Source of the DNA: Breviolum minutum Mf 1.05b.01 | Lineage: Eukaryota > Sar > Dinophyceae > Suessiales > Symbiodiniaceae | Reading direction: 5' to 3' | Length of the DNA stretch: 64,000 nt | Assembly: GCA_000507305.1 (NCBI GenBank) | Contig: DF241081.1 | Location: 1 to 64,000 of the forward strand | Part shown: in pieces, positions 46,912 through 58,364 of the stretch | How positions within the stretch are numbered: the stretch's first letter is position 1 | Layout of the letters: every line of letters starts with the position of its first letter | Notes under the pieces: generated by a model | The model's database searches: none | What the model was told of the DNA's origin: nothing | Seen by the model: only the letters and a program-made list of their open reading frames with translations | Program-made: the position numbers and the translations under genes

Positions 46912-47079
46912 GTCTTGAGGGCACCACATCCTGATGAGAGCATCATTGTCAGCGACTGCCGCTTTTTAGTGGAAGTCGAGGAGCTGGCATCCGTGACATG
47001 GCGGGAAAGACTTTGCGGTTGGGCTCTAGCAGTTGAGACCTCCAACAAAAAAAATGAAAAAAAAATCAGGGCACCAATG
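46912..47079 (+). CDS. Orphan exon, 56 codons, unknown protein
   Basis: Acceptor gactttttttccacag and GTAAAT donor, phase 0 at both ends. Reads VLRAPHPDESIIVSDCRFLV then ASVTWRERLCGWALAVETSN, ending in a Lys-rich loop. Beta-strand-like. Clear exon, unknown family. Confidence 0.55.
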
Positions 47080-49712
47080 GTAAATGCTCACTTTAGTCTT
47101 TAGTTGTCCTTAGATGCAGTACTTTGTTGATATTTGAAATGAGATGTTGGTTGACACCCTGTTTTTTGAAGCGATTTTTTCCCCCATGTCATGAGGCCAT
47201 CAACTGGGTGGTGACACGGGAAAACAAAGCGCTAAGTGGTCCAGGGCAGTGGCCCAAAACTTCATCGACACGGTTCAAGGAATGGGACTTTTGGCCTTGA
47301 AGATGGGGAGTTGGTGGCTGACTTTAGTGAAATCGCGCATGCGTGGATTGTGGAAATGATTGCTAACATCATTTGGTAAAAGTTGATTGAGTTCAAGATT
47401 GCAGATAGTGATACGTAGAGATAATAGGTGAATGGATGAAAATGCAACACCAATTGTGAAGCGTTTTATTGCTCCATTGTTCTGGCGCAACCCAACAACC
47501 CAACTCAAACTTGCCCGAAGTAGTGGTTTCAGGAGGGGAATCTCCCAAAAATGAGTCCAGAAATGATTCAAAAGGCTGGTAGGCCTGGATGAATCGCTGT
47601 AGTATGAATTAATCTGGGCAAATTAGCACACCCGAGGTCACCCCAAAATGTGTTTTAAGGGAAAAAGCCAGAAAACGCCCCAAAATTCAGGTTGAGGAAT
47701 TACAGTAATTTACCCAGATTATTGGTGAATTGCATCATTCTGAATTGCTTGCACTTCCATCTTCCTTCAAAGTACCTGAGGTGACCTCCCTCATGACAAT
47801 GGAGAGGAATTGCAGGGAGATGGAACGACAGGACTTTGGGGACTCCAGGAATGTGCAAAGTGGATGCAATGCGTTTTACATTGATTGATTTTGACACATG
47901 TATTTCATTTGGTGAATACTTGCGACCTTGTGACTATTGTTATGATATAATATTGCTTTGTATTGGTCTTACTTTCGTGAAGCATTTGTTTCACCGTTAT
48001 CTTCCTCCCCAACTTTGGTGGAACTGCTAAAAGCTGATGGATGTGACACCGCAGTCGCAGGCTCGCGGGTGCACCGTGCGCTTCCGATGCCTGTACTCCA
48101 GTGTGTGCCTTAGGTTGGTGACCACAATGCAGTGAAGGTAACCAGTAGAAGTCAGATGATATATAATTGAATATCAGTGGTTGCAAATTCTCAGAAGAAC
48201 CTTTCACACTTTTACAACATTTGACTCTTGAACGTTATTCAACATGGTAAATTGCATGTTCTACGTTTTGTTTAGGGCAAAGTCCAGTGTGATGCCTTTG
48301 ACATCCAGGCACAATCCCTACAACTCCACGGAACTATTCCTTCGAACATCGAGTGCGAGTCGTCGTTTCTGGGATGAAATTGGCTAGTTGCATTTCCCAA
48401 AGTGATTGGAGTTTTGGTCCACTTTAGTCTAGTAGGTGACTTCACCAGGAAAATGAGTTTTGGCTGAAACAAGCCTGGGGAAAACCTTTTCGTGGGAAAC
48501 AGGTAAGAAGACAATTCCGAATCCCGAATGAAGATGTTGAGCATGATATGTGATTTGTACAGTGTAATGGTTTGTGCATCTGGCAACATCCGAGGATTTT
48601 TGGCTGGAATATCACAAGGACTCATGGGGTTGAAGCATAGACCGGATCGATTGAAGGAGTTGGGTGATGGAAATCCGATTGAATCAGCAAAATCCCAGCT
48701 TCCGTCGGGCCATTGTACCATGATTTCCCTGCAGGATGCGTGGAATACGAAGTGCCTTGACTTCATTTGACTTCAGGGTCTGGAAATATTAGAGGGGTTT
48801 TCAAGGAGAAAGGTCATTCAAGTCTAATTTTCGCGTACGTATCTGTTGTATTTGGTGCTTGACCTTCTTGGGATATCGTTGGTCGTTGGTGGTGTGTTTC
48901 CTCATCCTGGGTTTTCATCCCAGGCATCCTGGGCTCAAGAGGACTGGTCTTGAACTGCTAATTGCCGAGTTTCATCCAACTTTTCAGGGGCCAAAATTAT
49001 ATAAACGTCTCATTGTAAAGTAGGGAATTGCCATTTGATGATATTTGATGCTGTTTGGATTTGTTTTAGATAAATCATGAATGAGTCTGGAGGAATTATT
49101 CCGTAATATGTTCAGCATGCCTGTTTGCAGAAGTTTCAATGCCTCAATCATACATCATTCCTACCTAAAATACTTGAGAAAATCATTGTCCCACTTTGGT
49201 CGTTGTGCGAGTTATTTTGGCTTTTACATGCTATTACCATTCCATTGCTTTCATTCCTAGGGCAGATTCCACAAAATCCTGCAGGAAGGGCTCTGCCGCA
49301 TCTATGAAGGCAAGCCTGGGCCTTCAACAAAACAACAAGAGTATCAGCGTTCTCATTTTGTTTTGTGAACATGTTTGCAGCTTCATGATGTTGAGTGCCC
49401 CTAGGCTTTGATCTTCATAGTGTCGTCAGAAATTGTACAATTTGATGTAGGTCATGTAGATGTTCATCTCATATACGTACATAGTTATATCTTGATATTT
49501 ATATAATAAACTATTAGTGATATAATCGTTTGTAATTTATCATAAGAGAGTGTCCGAGTCAGACAAGGTCATTTAATCATTGTTTAAATTGTGTATATTC
49601 CACAATTATACATATATGATGTTTTCAATAGAGAAGGAAAGAGAGATCTTCAATAGCATATGCATTGTCCAGGTCAGATTAACCTAGGCATTACAACATG
49701 AACCGTCTGCAG
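47080..49712 (+). other. Scattered exon-like frames
   Basis: 47238-47357 (+, AVAQNFIDTVQGMGLLALK, stop TGA), 48274-48384 (acceptor cgttttgtttag, DAFDIQAQSLQLHGTIPSNI, perhaps LRR-like) and 48540-48770 (+, GNIRGFLAGISQGLMGLKH) look coding. Nothing could be chained or named. A 164-codon minus frame covers 48272-48766; see the rejected list. Confidence 0.3.
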
Positions 49713-49786
49713 GTGTCAAATCCTGGCAGCACGGCACCACCGCATCACATCGCCAAGCAACTCTCCATGAGCTCCCTGACCGCAAT
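49713..49786 (+). CDS. Orphan exon with strong splice sites, unknown protein
   Basis: Acceptor aaccgtctgcag and a strong donor (gtaaga). Reads VSNPGSTAPPHHIAKQLSMS then SLTA. Low-complexity, Ser/Pro-rich linker. Family unknown. Confidence 0.5.
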
Positions 49787-50362
49787 GTAAGAGGGAAGCC
49801 ATGACAAAGACAAAGGATATTGAACATGTCCGTTTCTCCAATATTACTAGTTTATGTGTGTTTATGTAGTTTACTCATGTTTGCTGTCAACAAAGTGTTT
49901 TTTTTTCTGCACTTGGCTGATGCATCTCGAGCACTTCTCACCAAAAAAAGGTGTGCTTTAGTTGAAATGTGACATAACTTGGGTTTTAGTTAGAACACGG
50001 CCAGATCCACCAGGGCAATCAATCACTACGAAAAGGAATTATTTCCTTTTTTGGGGGACAGAAGCAGCAAAGATGGGCCAACGTGTGATCACATTTGATG
50101 CTGGTTACAGGACGAATGATGAGCAGATCTCACACGTCTCTACTACGAGATGCTGCCTCTGGTACAGTGTGCAAACTGCCTCCTGAAGCTTGCTATCAAT
50201 TTAAGTTGGCCAAGATGTTTGTAAAGTTTTGCTTTTGCTACGAGCTATGCAGCCTATTTTCCCATCCAAGCAGCTGAAATATATAAATTGAATGCCTATG
50301 TGGCCTATGTGGCTAAGTTGTGATCCTCTTTCGTGATTATCCATTTTTGGCATGGAATTCAG
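49787..50362 (+). other. Possible exon at 49990-50190
   Basis: One + frame reads TRPDPPGQSITTKRNYFLFW then KMGQRVITFDAGYRTNDEQI to a TGA at 50186. Coding-like, with ttgggttttag upstream as a possible acceptor. Not assigned. Confidence 0.3.
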
Positions 50363-50507
50363 CTGCATTGGCCGAGAACTCAGCCCTGACGAGGTGGACA
50401 ATGCCAGTCGGGAGCGCTACTTAAAGTTGTGCAATGGATTGACGGCGACTCCACTTCCCATTCCATTTGTGTGGCTTGGCAGGATTGACTTCCGAGATTT
50501 CCCCTAG
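50363..50507 (+). CDS. Orphan terminal exon, unknown protein
   Basis: Acceptor catggaattcag, then CIGRELSPDEVDNASRERYL, KLCNGLTATPLPIPFVWLG and RIDFRDFP before TAG. Continuous and protein-like. It may end the gene before the LRR gene, or the true donor lies earlier. No family recognised. Confidence 0.5.
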
Positions 50508-51749
50508 ATTTCCAGGATTCAATATGATTCAATGGTTTTGGATGGTGACTAGTATGACTAGTCAACAATGTCATCCGTGCGGCTCTTTCGCCGAATATCG
50601 TAAGAATCTGCTGTCAAGGGCGTCTCTGTGAGACGGCAACGAGCCAAGCCCGATAGAGAGAGAGAGAATGTAATGAGATGAAGGTGCAATGCTAAGGCGA
50701 CATCAATATGATGGTGTTTCAGAAACACACTATGTGATCACTGTGTGCATATGTACAAGCAGTGCAGTATATATTTATATACATGTTTTACATAATATAC
50801 AATATTTACAGATAGGTCATATGGTACCAGGCTGTGGCACGAAACTCCTATCTGCGAGCATCTCTTTGACCAAAGGATTGGAGAGACCAGAAATCTGGAC
50901 TTGGCACACTTGGATCTGAGTGACATGGAGTTGTTGGTTGCTCATTCGCAGATGGGCCGCTTTAAACTGAGCAAGACTTGGGGTGGCTTGGAGGATATGG
51001 TGAAGAGCACTTTGACCTGAGGCTGTTGCTGAGACCCTGCCAACAGTGGATATGGTGAAGAAGGCAGGGGTCAGGGGTGTCATGGTCATCCATGGGTAGT
51101 AAAAAGTTGTAAAAGGCAAATAAAAGTAGTAAAGGCCAGAAAATTGTCGTCCTAGAAAGAGTGATACAAGGACTGAGCCGTTTTCAGGAGGTTCCAAGCA
51201 AATAAGCCAAATTTATGCGCAGCAGGAAGGATTGGGGATGTTTGAGTGCACTTGACCACGGCATTTTCCATGATTTCCTATGTGCTGAGGTCGATTTGCA
51301 TGGCAATTCCTTGCTCAGCATCTTGCCTACCATCAGTCACACACTTTTGTTGGCACTTTTTTCGTAAACAGGGCACGGAAAGGCATAGAATGCAGGTTTG
51401 TGTATTAGATATTATGCTGCTTTTTTTGTTGGTGACAATCTACTTGTTTCCCACGCAATTGTTCAAGAAAAATGGTCAGGTGACAGGGCTGTATCTCAGC
51501 TTTTGTTGCGACTGTTGCAGCCAAAGTTGGTGCGGACCTCAGGGCAAACGGGCGAGGCTGCTGGATGGAGAGAAGGATGAGGGGTGAGGATAATGGCTTT
51601 GTGGCTTTGTGTCAACATGAAAGAGCAAAAAGCATCAGTTGGGATCTGAAGAGTGATTCGACTTGAATTCAAAGCCAGGACCAACTGAACTACCCAAAAA
51701 CATATAAAAACCCTCACTGTTTGCTATATGTTTGTTCTCCCCTGCGCAG
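50508..51749 (+). other. Mostly intron-like, upstream of the LRR exons
   Basis: Holds a GA tract (about 50656), AT-rich sequence and the possible LRR segment near 50895-50935. Minus-strand frames at 50817-51197 look like antisense or chance. Nothing else recognisable. Confidence 0.3.
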
Positions 51750-53909
51750 TCCTCTACCCTCTTGGATTTGAGCATTGCCGGTTGCACGCGTGCTGGACCA
51801 CAGTCTATGGAGCGTTGCTAGGTGGCATTTGGACCAATGCCATTGTTCAGCTTTCAGATTTGCAAACCCAAGGCATTGTTGAGCTGATCAGTGATGCCTT
51901 CAATTTGAGAAGACTTGACCTGGCCTTAGCTATGCTTTCTTATAGTCATTTGCTGCCACACGAGCAATTTGATGTTTGAGAAAAGCAACAATTTGCTGCC
52001 CTCACTTGTTCCCCAGGCCCTTGTTTTTTTTGAAAGACTACCCGTGATTTCTCACTTTAACCTGTATGAATTGTACTATCAAGTCAGCTGACCTTGAGAT
52101 TTCTTCAAACAACGCTGAGGATTTGAGCCATGTTAAAATTGAACATCACAAGCTGCTTCCACTATGTGATGCCATCAGCAAGGGCCAGACTTTGTCCTAC
52201 GTCTCCTGGTCTCAAAGTGCCAGTCGGAGTTGCCACGTCCGAGCCAGTCCAACATCGCAAATCATCAGATTGATTCTTGGGGATGTCAATTTGTTCTTGA
52301 CTCATTGGCAGGCATGATCCTACTATTACTAATACATACTAGCACTAACACCCAAAAATATCACTCAATGAGACAAGCTGGGCCTAGCTTTAGCCTTTCT
52401 TTTTTTTTAACAACCACTCCGGTTGTGATCCAACCCAAGGTCAGTCTGAGTGGCACTGGATTTGGGCCGGGGCACCCCAGAGTTGGGAAAAGGAAAGGCA
52501 GAACATCCCGGTTTCCACCATGGAAATCAACCAAGGAAGGGTCCAACTACATTTGGTTGCCAATGTGTGACAACCCTTCTTCAAGGTCATGTATCTTTGC
52601 AGCAAAATTCAGAAAGTTGCTATTCAAATGACATATCTTTAAAGAGGGCATTTCCTTACGAAATATGTGGAGCGCTGAATCCTTTGGAGTTTTAAGCTGT
52701 TTCAACGGAAAAAAAAAACCTTTCGACTTTTGCCGAGGTGGCGGAACTTGATCTCAGTTGGAATCAATTCAACAGTGAGATTTTTTGCTGCCTTGGGGAG
52801 ACCTTAGCCAAACGCAAGATGGCAACCTGGCGCACGGGCCATCGTGTTGGCATGCGTTGGGTGTAGGAAATTTATGGGAAAATTCATCAGCAGCCATAGG
52901 TGGAGGTTTGGGTTCCTGGTAGTGTGGAGTTCCAGCGACTTTGATGAAAGGAAGCATTCGATTGGTCTCACCGAAATCAGCATTCAACAAGCATGTAGCA
53001 AGCCTCATTTCCACCTGAACAGACTTGAAAAACATCATCTCAGGGAATCTCATAACTCTTAAAACACATGAGCTTGTGACCTGTTTTGTTGACAAGTCCT
53101 TGGAATTGGAAAAAGGTTGTCCTCAATCTGAGTTTCATGCCTTTTTAAAAGTATGATCCAATTTGTAGGATCAATTTTCTACCATTTTTCAAGTCTTGCG
53201 GTTTTCCATGTGTTCTTCAGACATCTCTGCCAGGTAAAGAAGTTGAACCTTTGCAACTGCAGTGGTGGCAGTATTGATTCTCTATCAGCACCTGTGCCTT
53301 CGGCAGATGTTGGGCATAAGGATGTGGTGTGGTGGGAGTACTTTGAGTTCACGATGTGGCATTCAAATGTATCAAATGAAGAATGGGACCCTTTCCTTTG
53401 TGCAGGACGGCAGCAAGCTGAGCAATGTCAAGTCTTCTAGTATTCTCTTCACTTTCCAAGCCTCCCAATTGTAGCATCCTTCAGGATGTGGAGCCTGTTT
53501 GAAGTGTGTTATTTTTGGGGTGAGTCGCTCATAGCGTAAGGTCAACTTTTACTTGGAACAGTTGCAGATGGACTCAGCTTTGACATGGCTAGACTTATCG
53601 ATGAGCCGAATGGACTTCCGCTCTGCCCTGATTTTGGAAGATGCATTGCAAAACCACAAGCAGCTGGGCAGAAATACACCAGCAATCAGATGTGCCTATA
53701 AATATGCAATATTGGTGTGGCGTTTTTTCTTAGCCAGGCAAACTTTTTGGGAATCCTTTTTCAAACCGAGGCTGTTTGACAAAAATCATCCAAAGAAAGA
53801 TAAGATGAAACCTACCCCCGAAGGCCAGCCATCTCCATGAGACAAGGGCCGCTTCAGCTCAGGAGTTTGAAGCATTTGCAGCTCTCAGACAATCCTTTGG
53901 GGCCGAGAG
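51750..53909 (+). CDS. Leucine-rich repeat protein (ribonuclease-inhibitor-like LRR), partial exon set
   Basis: Protein-interaction repeat protein; no catalytic domain seen. Exons: 51750-51816 (STLLDLSIAGCTRAG), 51858 to about 51976 (QTQGIVELISDAFNLRRLDL), from 52738 (VAELDLSWNQFNSEIF then LGETLAKRK), from 53234 (VKKLNLCNCSGGSIDSL), 53562-53659 (ALTWLDLSMSRMDF then LEDALQNHK), 53863-53909 (SLKHLQLSDNPLGPRG). Two junctions agree in phase through GC donors: 51816/51858, and 53659/53863, which joins QNHK to SLKHLQLSDN exactly as an RNI-type repeat needs. The L-x-x-L-D-L-S-x-N/C consensus recurs at plausible spacing. A segment around 50895-50935 reading NLDLAHLDLSDMEL may be an earlier repeat, and 52060-52250 (a frame with LCDAISKGQTLSYVSW) may fill the gap. 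Start and end of the gene are unknown. Confidence 0.68.
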
Positions 53910-55130
53910 GTTTGAGGCATCGGAGAGCTGCCAACAGTTACATGGGGATTGTGATGGTCTGCTGGTATGTTTGGGTGCATTGTTCTCCAAGGTTTGTGAA
54001 GCACAAGGTGATGCAAACACATAATTTGCTTCTCCAACGTAATGCAACATGAGAGACTTGTTTTCTATACAAGGCAGGACTGGAGACTATAGAGTACAGA
54101 CATTTTGCAACATCAAGAATCATCTTCACGGTCTTGATAACTTGTTTCCTTGAAGCTTTGTTTTACAAGTTGTGTTGGAGCATATGACTTGTATAGCATT
54201 GTATCGTATAGCGGGATGTTTTTTTCCTCTGGAAGTCAAACTCAATAGCAGGTCAGTGTTGCGATGTGTGGCGACGGAAACGCTGCTTGGACGGAAGAGT
54301 TTGGACGATTGATGCAAAGCAATGAGTGGGTGGCTGGGATAAACGTCCATTCTTAGGGAAGCGCAAACCGACAACTTCTTGAATTCTGGAAGTTTGGTTT
54401 GATCAACGCAGGAAGTGCAAGGATTCAAAATCCGCCAGCTTCAGGAATGGGCTGACATCCTTTGATACCTCTGGAAGCTATGGCGGAGAGGAGTCAGCAG
54501 CCTTGGGTTGTGGAGGTTGACATAGATATCTTAGATTACTCATGTGACTGATGATTGATACAAACACTGACGTTTGATAGAATGACCACTTATTGTTTCG
54601 TCAAAAGGCCCATTGGTTGATTGCTGTACTGAGCAAGTTGGTCTGCAACCCTTGAAAATTTTCTTAGGAGCCTTCATTGCTGGAGAACGAGGTTTTCAGT
54701 ATGGGTTGCTGTGCTCAAAGATTTGATGTCCTAGCAAAATTGTGGTGGGTGAAAGTTCAATTGGTGGGTTTTCCATGGGTTTTCCACATTTCCCTCTTTC
54801 AATTGGTTGCAGATCCAAGGTGACTTGCCAGGTGCAGGATTCTATAACTTGCAGCTGCATCGTCCGTGACTTGAGCCGAATGGAAACCGATTCTCAGTCA
54901 AAACCCGGCTTCACAATTTTGGCATTTGGGTGTGATACTCCCTGGTTAGACAGGGCTTATAGTCAGCCATTACTTTGCTGCTAAAAGTTGAAATGATTTA
55001 CTGTATTGATTTTACACACTGTTTTTTTGACATGGCACCGACATCGTGTTTGTATCCGAAAGATTCCGAAAGGCAATCCCTTCCCATTTCCTTACAAATT
55101 TATCAAATTTCTTGGAAGATCGTACCAAGG
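53910..55130 (+). other. No clear exon
   Basis: Short frames only. A possible exon at 54811-54855 reads IQGDLPGAGFYNLQLHRP after a ttggttgcag acceptor. Otherwise intron-like. Confidence 0.3.
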
Positions 55131-55242
55131 TACCACCGGTCCTTGCTGCGCATGCTCTACAAGGCAGCAGAACGCTTCCATTTGTCGCCTTCAGAAGTGT
55201 TCATTGCAGCTTGGGTGGCACTTGGAGGATGCGAAAGACTAG
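55131..55242 (+). CDS. Orphan exon, unknown protein, frame uncertain
   Basis: All three + frames are open. The best reads LLRMLYKAAERFHLSPSEVF then IAAWVALGGCERLE, followed by a GTAACA donor. Helical; no family recognised. Confidence 0.35.
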
Positions 55243-57660
55243 AGGTAACATGGTCAGCGGGTTCGTTGGCTGGACTGGTATGGACAAAGGCCGTTTGGGA
55301 GATGAAATAGATAGGAAATATTAGGAAATGAGATAGATACTGCAAATGTAGACAGATGTTTGATCATCTTTTTGAGGTGTAAATTACCCCACTAATGCGG
55401 TTGTGCTGGTTAGAGGGTGTTCTGAAGGGCGGAAATCGTTGCGTTGTCAAATGAATAATACACTTGTGTCCATGGAGGCAAGCAGCATTGATGGGAGGCA
55501 TTGCGAAACCCACATGCCCATGAGACAGCTATGGTTTCAATGAAAGTTCTTGCAACAATCAGAGACTAAAAGGAATGTCAATGACCTTTAAATATTTTCA
55601 ATCTCATTGGTTTTAGTTTATTGATTTGTCATTTTTCAGAGTCTAGCACCTTGCTAACACATTGAGCCATATTGCTTTATTTTATTTGATCGTTCATACT
55701 AGAGCATTACTTGATTATTGGACCAATGTTTTGGGTTCAACTTTGTCTATATACTGTATGCATATGTTTACGTACATGTTACATATCATATATTATATAT
55801 AGCATTATATCTATCAAACATATGTTCAATGTACCATCCATGCACATAATGGCCATTATCACCCTGTTGTTCGGCGGCACTACCTCGCTGCTGTATGTTC
55901 GGGCAAACCCATTCGACGCCCGAAGAAAGTCAGGTCAATTCAGAAGCCCCGTTCACGCACGGCACCAAGAAGAAAGACGGTGTCTTGGGCCCATGGTTGG
56001 ACTCGGAAGGGGTAGCAAACACCCAAACACCAAAACAAGAGCTGGTGCCGGGATGTGCCAGGTACATATTTCATACAGTTGGAATTTTGTTGAATTTCAA
56101 GTTTAGGTGATCCTCAAAATGCCTTGGTACTCAGGTATGGGAAATATTCGAATACTTGGCCAGGTCTCACATTTCTTGACATGTATTGCCCACCTAGGTA
56201 CCTGGGATGTGCCTCGAGAGGGCGAAGTATCTTTGTCCTTTAACTTGGATGCTTGGCAAAAGTGAAGATTCCTCGGCCCTCAACAGTTATGAAAGCGTTA
56301 TGGTAAAGAAGTGCATTTTCCGATCGCATGTTTTTGTTTCATTTGAGGGTTTCCAGCTGGGTGTGAATGTCTTGGTTCAATGTTACACCGTTACACCGAC
56401 ACAATCTACGACTTTTCTGTCTGATTAATGCATATCATAGCATGTTTCTTGCCTTTCAATGGCGAACATTTTGGGACTGAAAGCAAAGTATGTTCATACC
56501 ACTAGTGGTTTTCTCCTTTTCCGGCTTCAATTGAAATGTATTGAAATGTTATTTCAATGTGTTCTGAAGACATCGAAGGCATGCATCCATCCATCATCAC
56601 ATTCCTCTTGATGGGAAGCCTTCTGCCAGCCTGCTTGTCTTTGCAAAGGAACGATGCCTGGACTCGAACATGTTCAAGGGCTTAGACAGGGACTTCGATA
56701 ATGTCATCAAACGTGTCTTGACAACAAGATGTTTGGAAGGTTTTTCAGGTGATCACTGCTTGTCAGGCACTTTCCAAGTGACAAATTCCAAATTTGTTGG
56801 CAAACATGCTGGAGAACCCATGAAACATGACTTCTTGATAGGAAATATGCGGACAGATCAACAAGTATGCAAAACCTTGTAGCTCCACAAATTCCTCATG
56901 TAGCGTCAGCTCGCCACGTGCCACAAGGTTTTTACAAAGCAACTCGCCATCAGCTCGAGGAAGGGAAGGACGGGCAGTGATACCTCAGGGAGTCAGGGAG
57001 TGTTTAGTTGCACGGAGTACAGTAGAATCTATGTCCATCTATGTCATTGATATGTACTGAATTGTGTTGACAAACCGCTGATTACGCTGATGACTTTCAC
57101 TCTGACTCTGGGCTGTGTGTGTTTGCAAGAGATTGAAACTAGTAACTAGTAATGTGGTTTCTGAATAGATGTGCGATGGCGATGGAGCTACATTTGGGGT
57201 CCTCGAAATGATGAGGTTGATTTCTCCCAGTAGCAGTATTTGATACATTTTGATTCGCCGGTGTTTGTATGCTAAGGCATCAATACTCCCAAACATCACC
57301 CACACCCACAGCAGGTTGCATGAATGCGCACCTTTGCCAGGCTGTGCCAGTCTTTGCAAGGTGGCATGACTTGGATGGTCTCCAGGGGCAAGGAGTTCTC
57401 CTGAAGGCATGATATTTGCATGATAGTTCGAGAACAGGCCAATATTTCATTGAACAAAAATTGTTTGGACAAAAAGTGGAGCAATCAGATGCATCTAGAT
57501 AACGGGTCCTGCTGTTGTATAGAAATCCTTTTCATGCCATGTGTGCAAGCTTCTCATGTTCATCACTGGGTCGAAGTCAACGGGACAGGCATTGAGTTCA
57601 GAGTTCGTATTGTCTTTGGCTGATTTACGAGTCCTTGCGGCGATGCCTGGCTGTTATTGC
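55243..57660 (+). other. AT-rich sequence with several unassigned frames
   Basis: 55895-56060 (+, QTHSTPEESQVNSEAPFTHG then GVLGPWLDSEGVANTQTPK, ending before a GTACAT donor) and 56201-56350 look like exons. 56581-56682 could be a first exon with a signal peptide: MHPSIITFLLMGSLLPACLS, then LQRNDAWTRTCSR before a GC donor. None is chained. Confidence 0.3.
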
Positions 57661-58364
57661 ATGTTTTTGCAGCGTAATTGCATGCCATGTAACAGTGTTC
57701 ACCGTGCTTTGGTGCGTGGGCATCCACTTGCCGAGTGGTTCGGGTGCTCTGCAGTCGACAGTTTGAAGATGCGATTTTGCCGCCATTTTCAGAATTTCGT
57801 TTCAACGCAAGGACGTCACAGTTGGCAAAACCCAAGTGTCTGGTGAACTTGTTGCCATCTATCTTGCGAGAACCTGGTTGGATGCTTGGCATGGAAGTAG
57901 GCAGGTGGCTTGTACAAAAATGCCACATGTGCTAAATGATGAATGATTATCAATTTATGCTTGCTCACATTCCATTTTTGAGCAGTCATTGGCGGTTTGA
58001 TCTTGATGTCATCCACATCTCATCTCTTGACAGATCTAGTGCAAGAGATATAGTCCTACATTTCTTATCATTTCTTCTGATTTTCTTGGTGCTTGTTCCC
58101 TTGGCACTGATCAAGGTATTATGTGGCGCAGGGTATGTACAGCACAACCACGGAATGCGTGAGCTGCCGCATGCAGCTGCAACAGCTGGAGTTCCCAGCG
58201 GGGAGTCCACCTGGTATTTGGTGCAAGTATGTCAGTGATCAGTGCAAAGGAGGAGACAAAGCATGGCCACATTATTCATCATTCTAGAATGAATCAAGGT
58301 GAAGGTGTGTATTAGTTACAAGTATTTGACAAGAGTCTGCTGATATCTACTAAATGATTGGTAG
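57661..58364 (+). CDS. Unnamed exons, one with a membrane span and one Cys-containing end
   Basis: 57750-57935 (+, QFEDAILPPFSEFRFNARTS then LVNLLPSILREPGWMLG, stop TAA). 57940-58114 (SHWRFDLDVIHISSLD, membrane span LHFLSFLLIFLVLVPLALI, donor gtatta). 58132-58287 (acceptor attatgtggcgcag; MYSTTTECVSCRMQLQQLEF then CKYVSDQCKGGDKAWPHY, stop TAG). Each reads well but the joins are not settled. They may be the start of the DUF4476-type gene or a separate one. Confidence 0.4.

Noticed and set aside
48272-48766. 164-codon minus-strand ORF
   Set aside because: About the longest chance ORF expected in 128 kb of AT-moderate six-frame space. + exon candidates with an acceptor lie opposite it, and the translation shows no domain.
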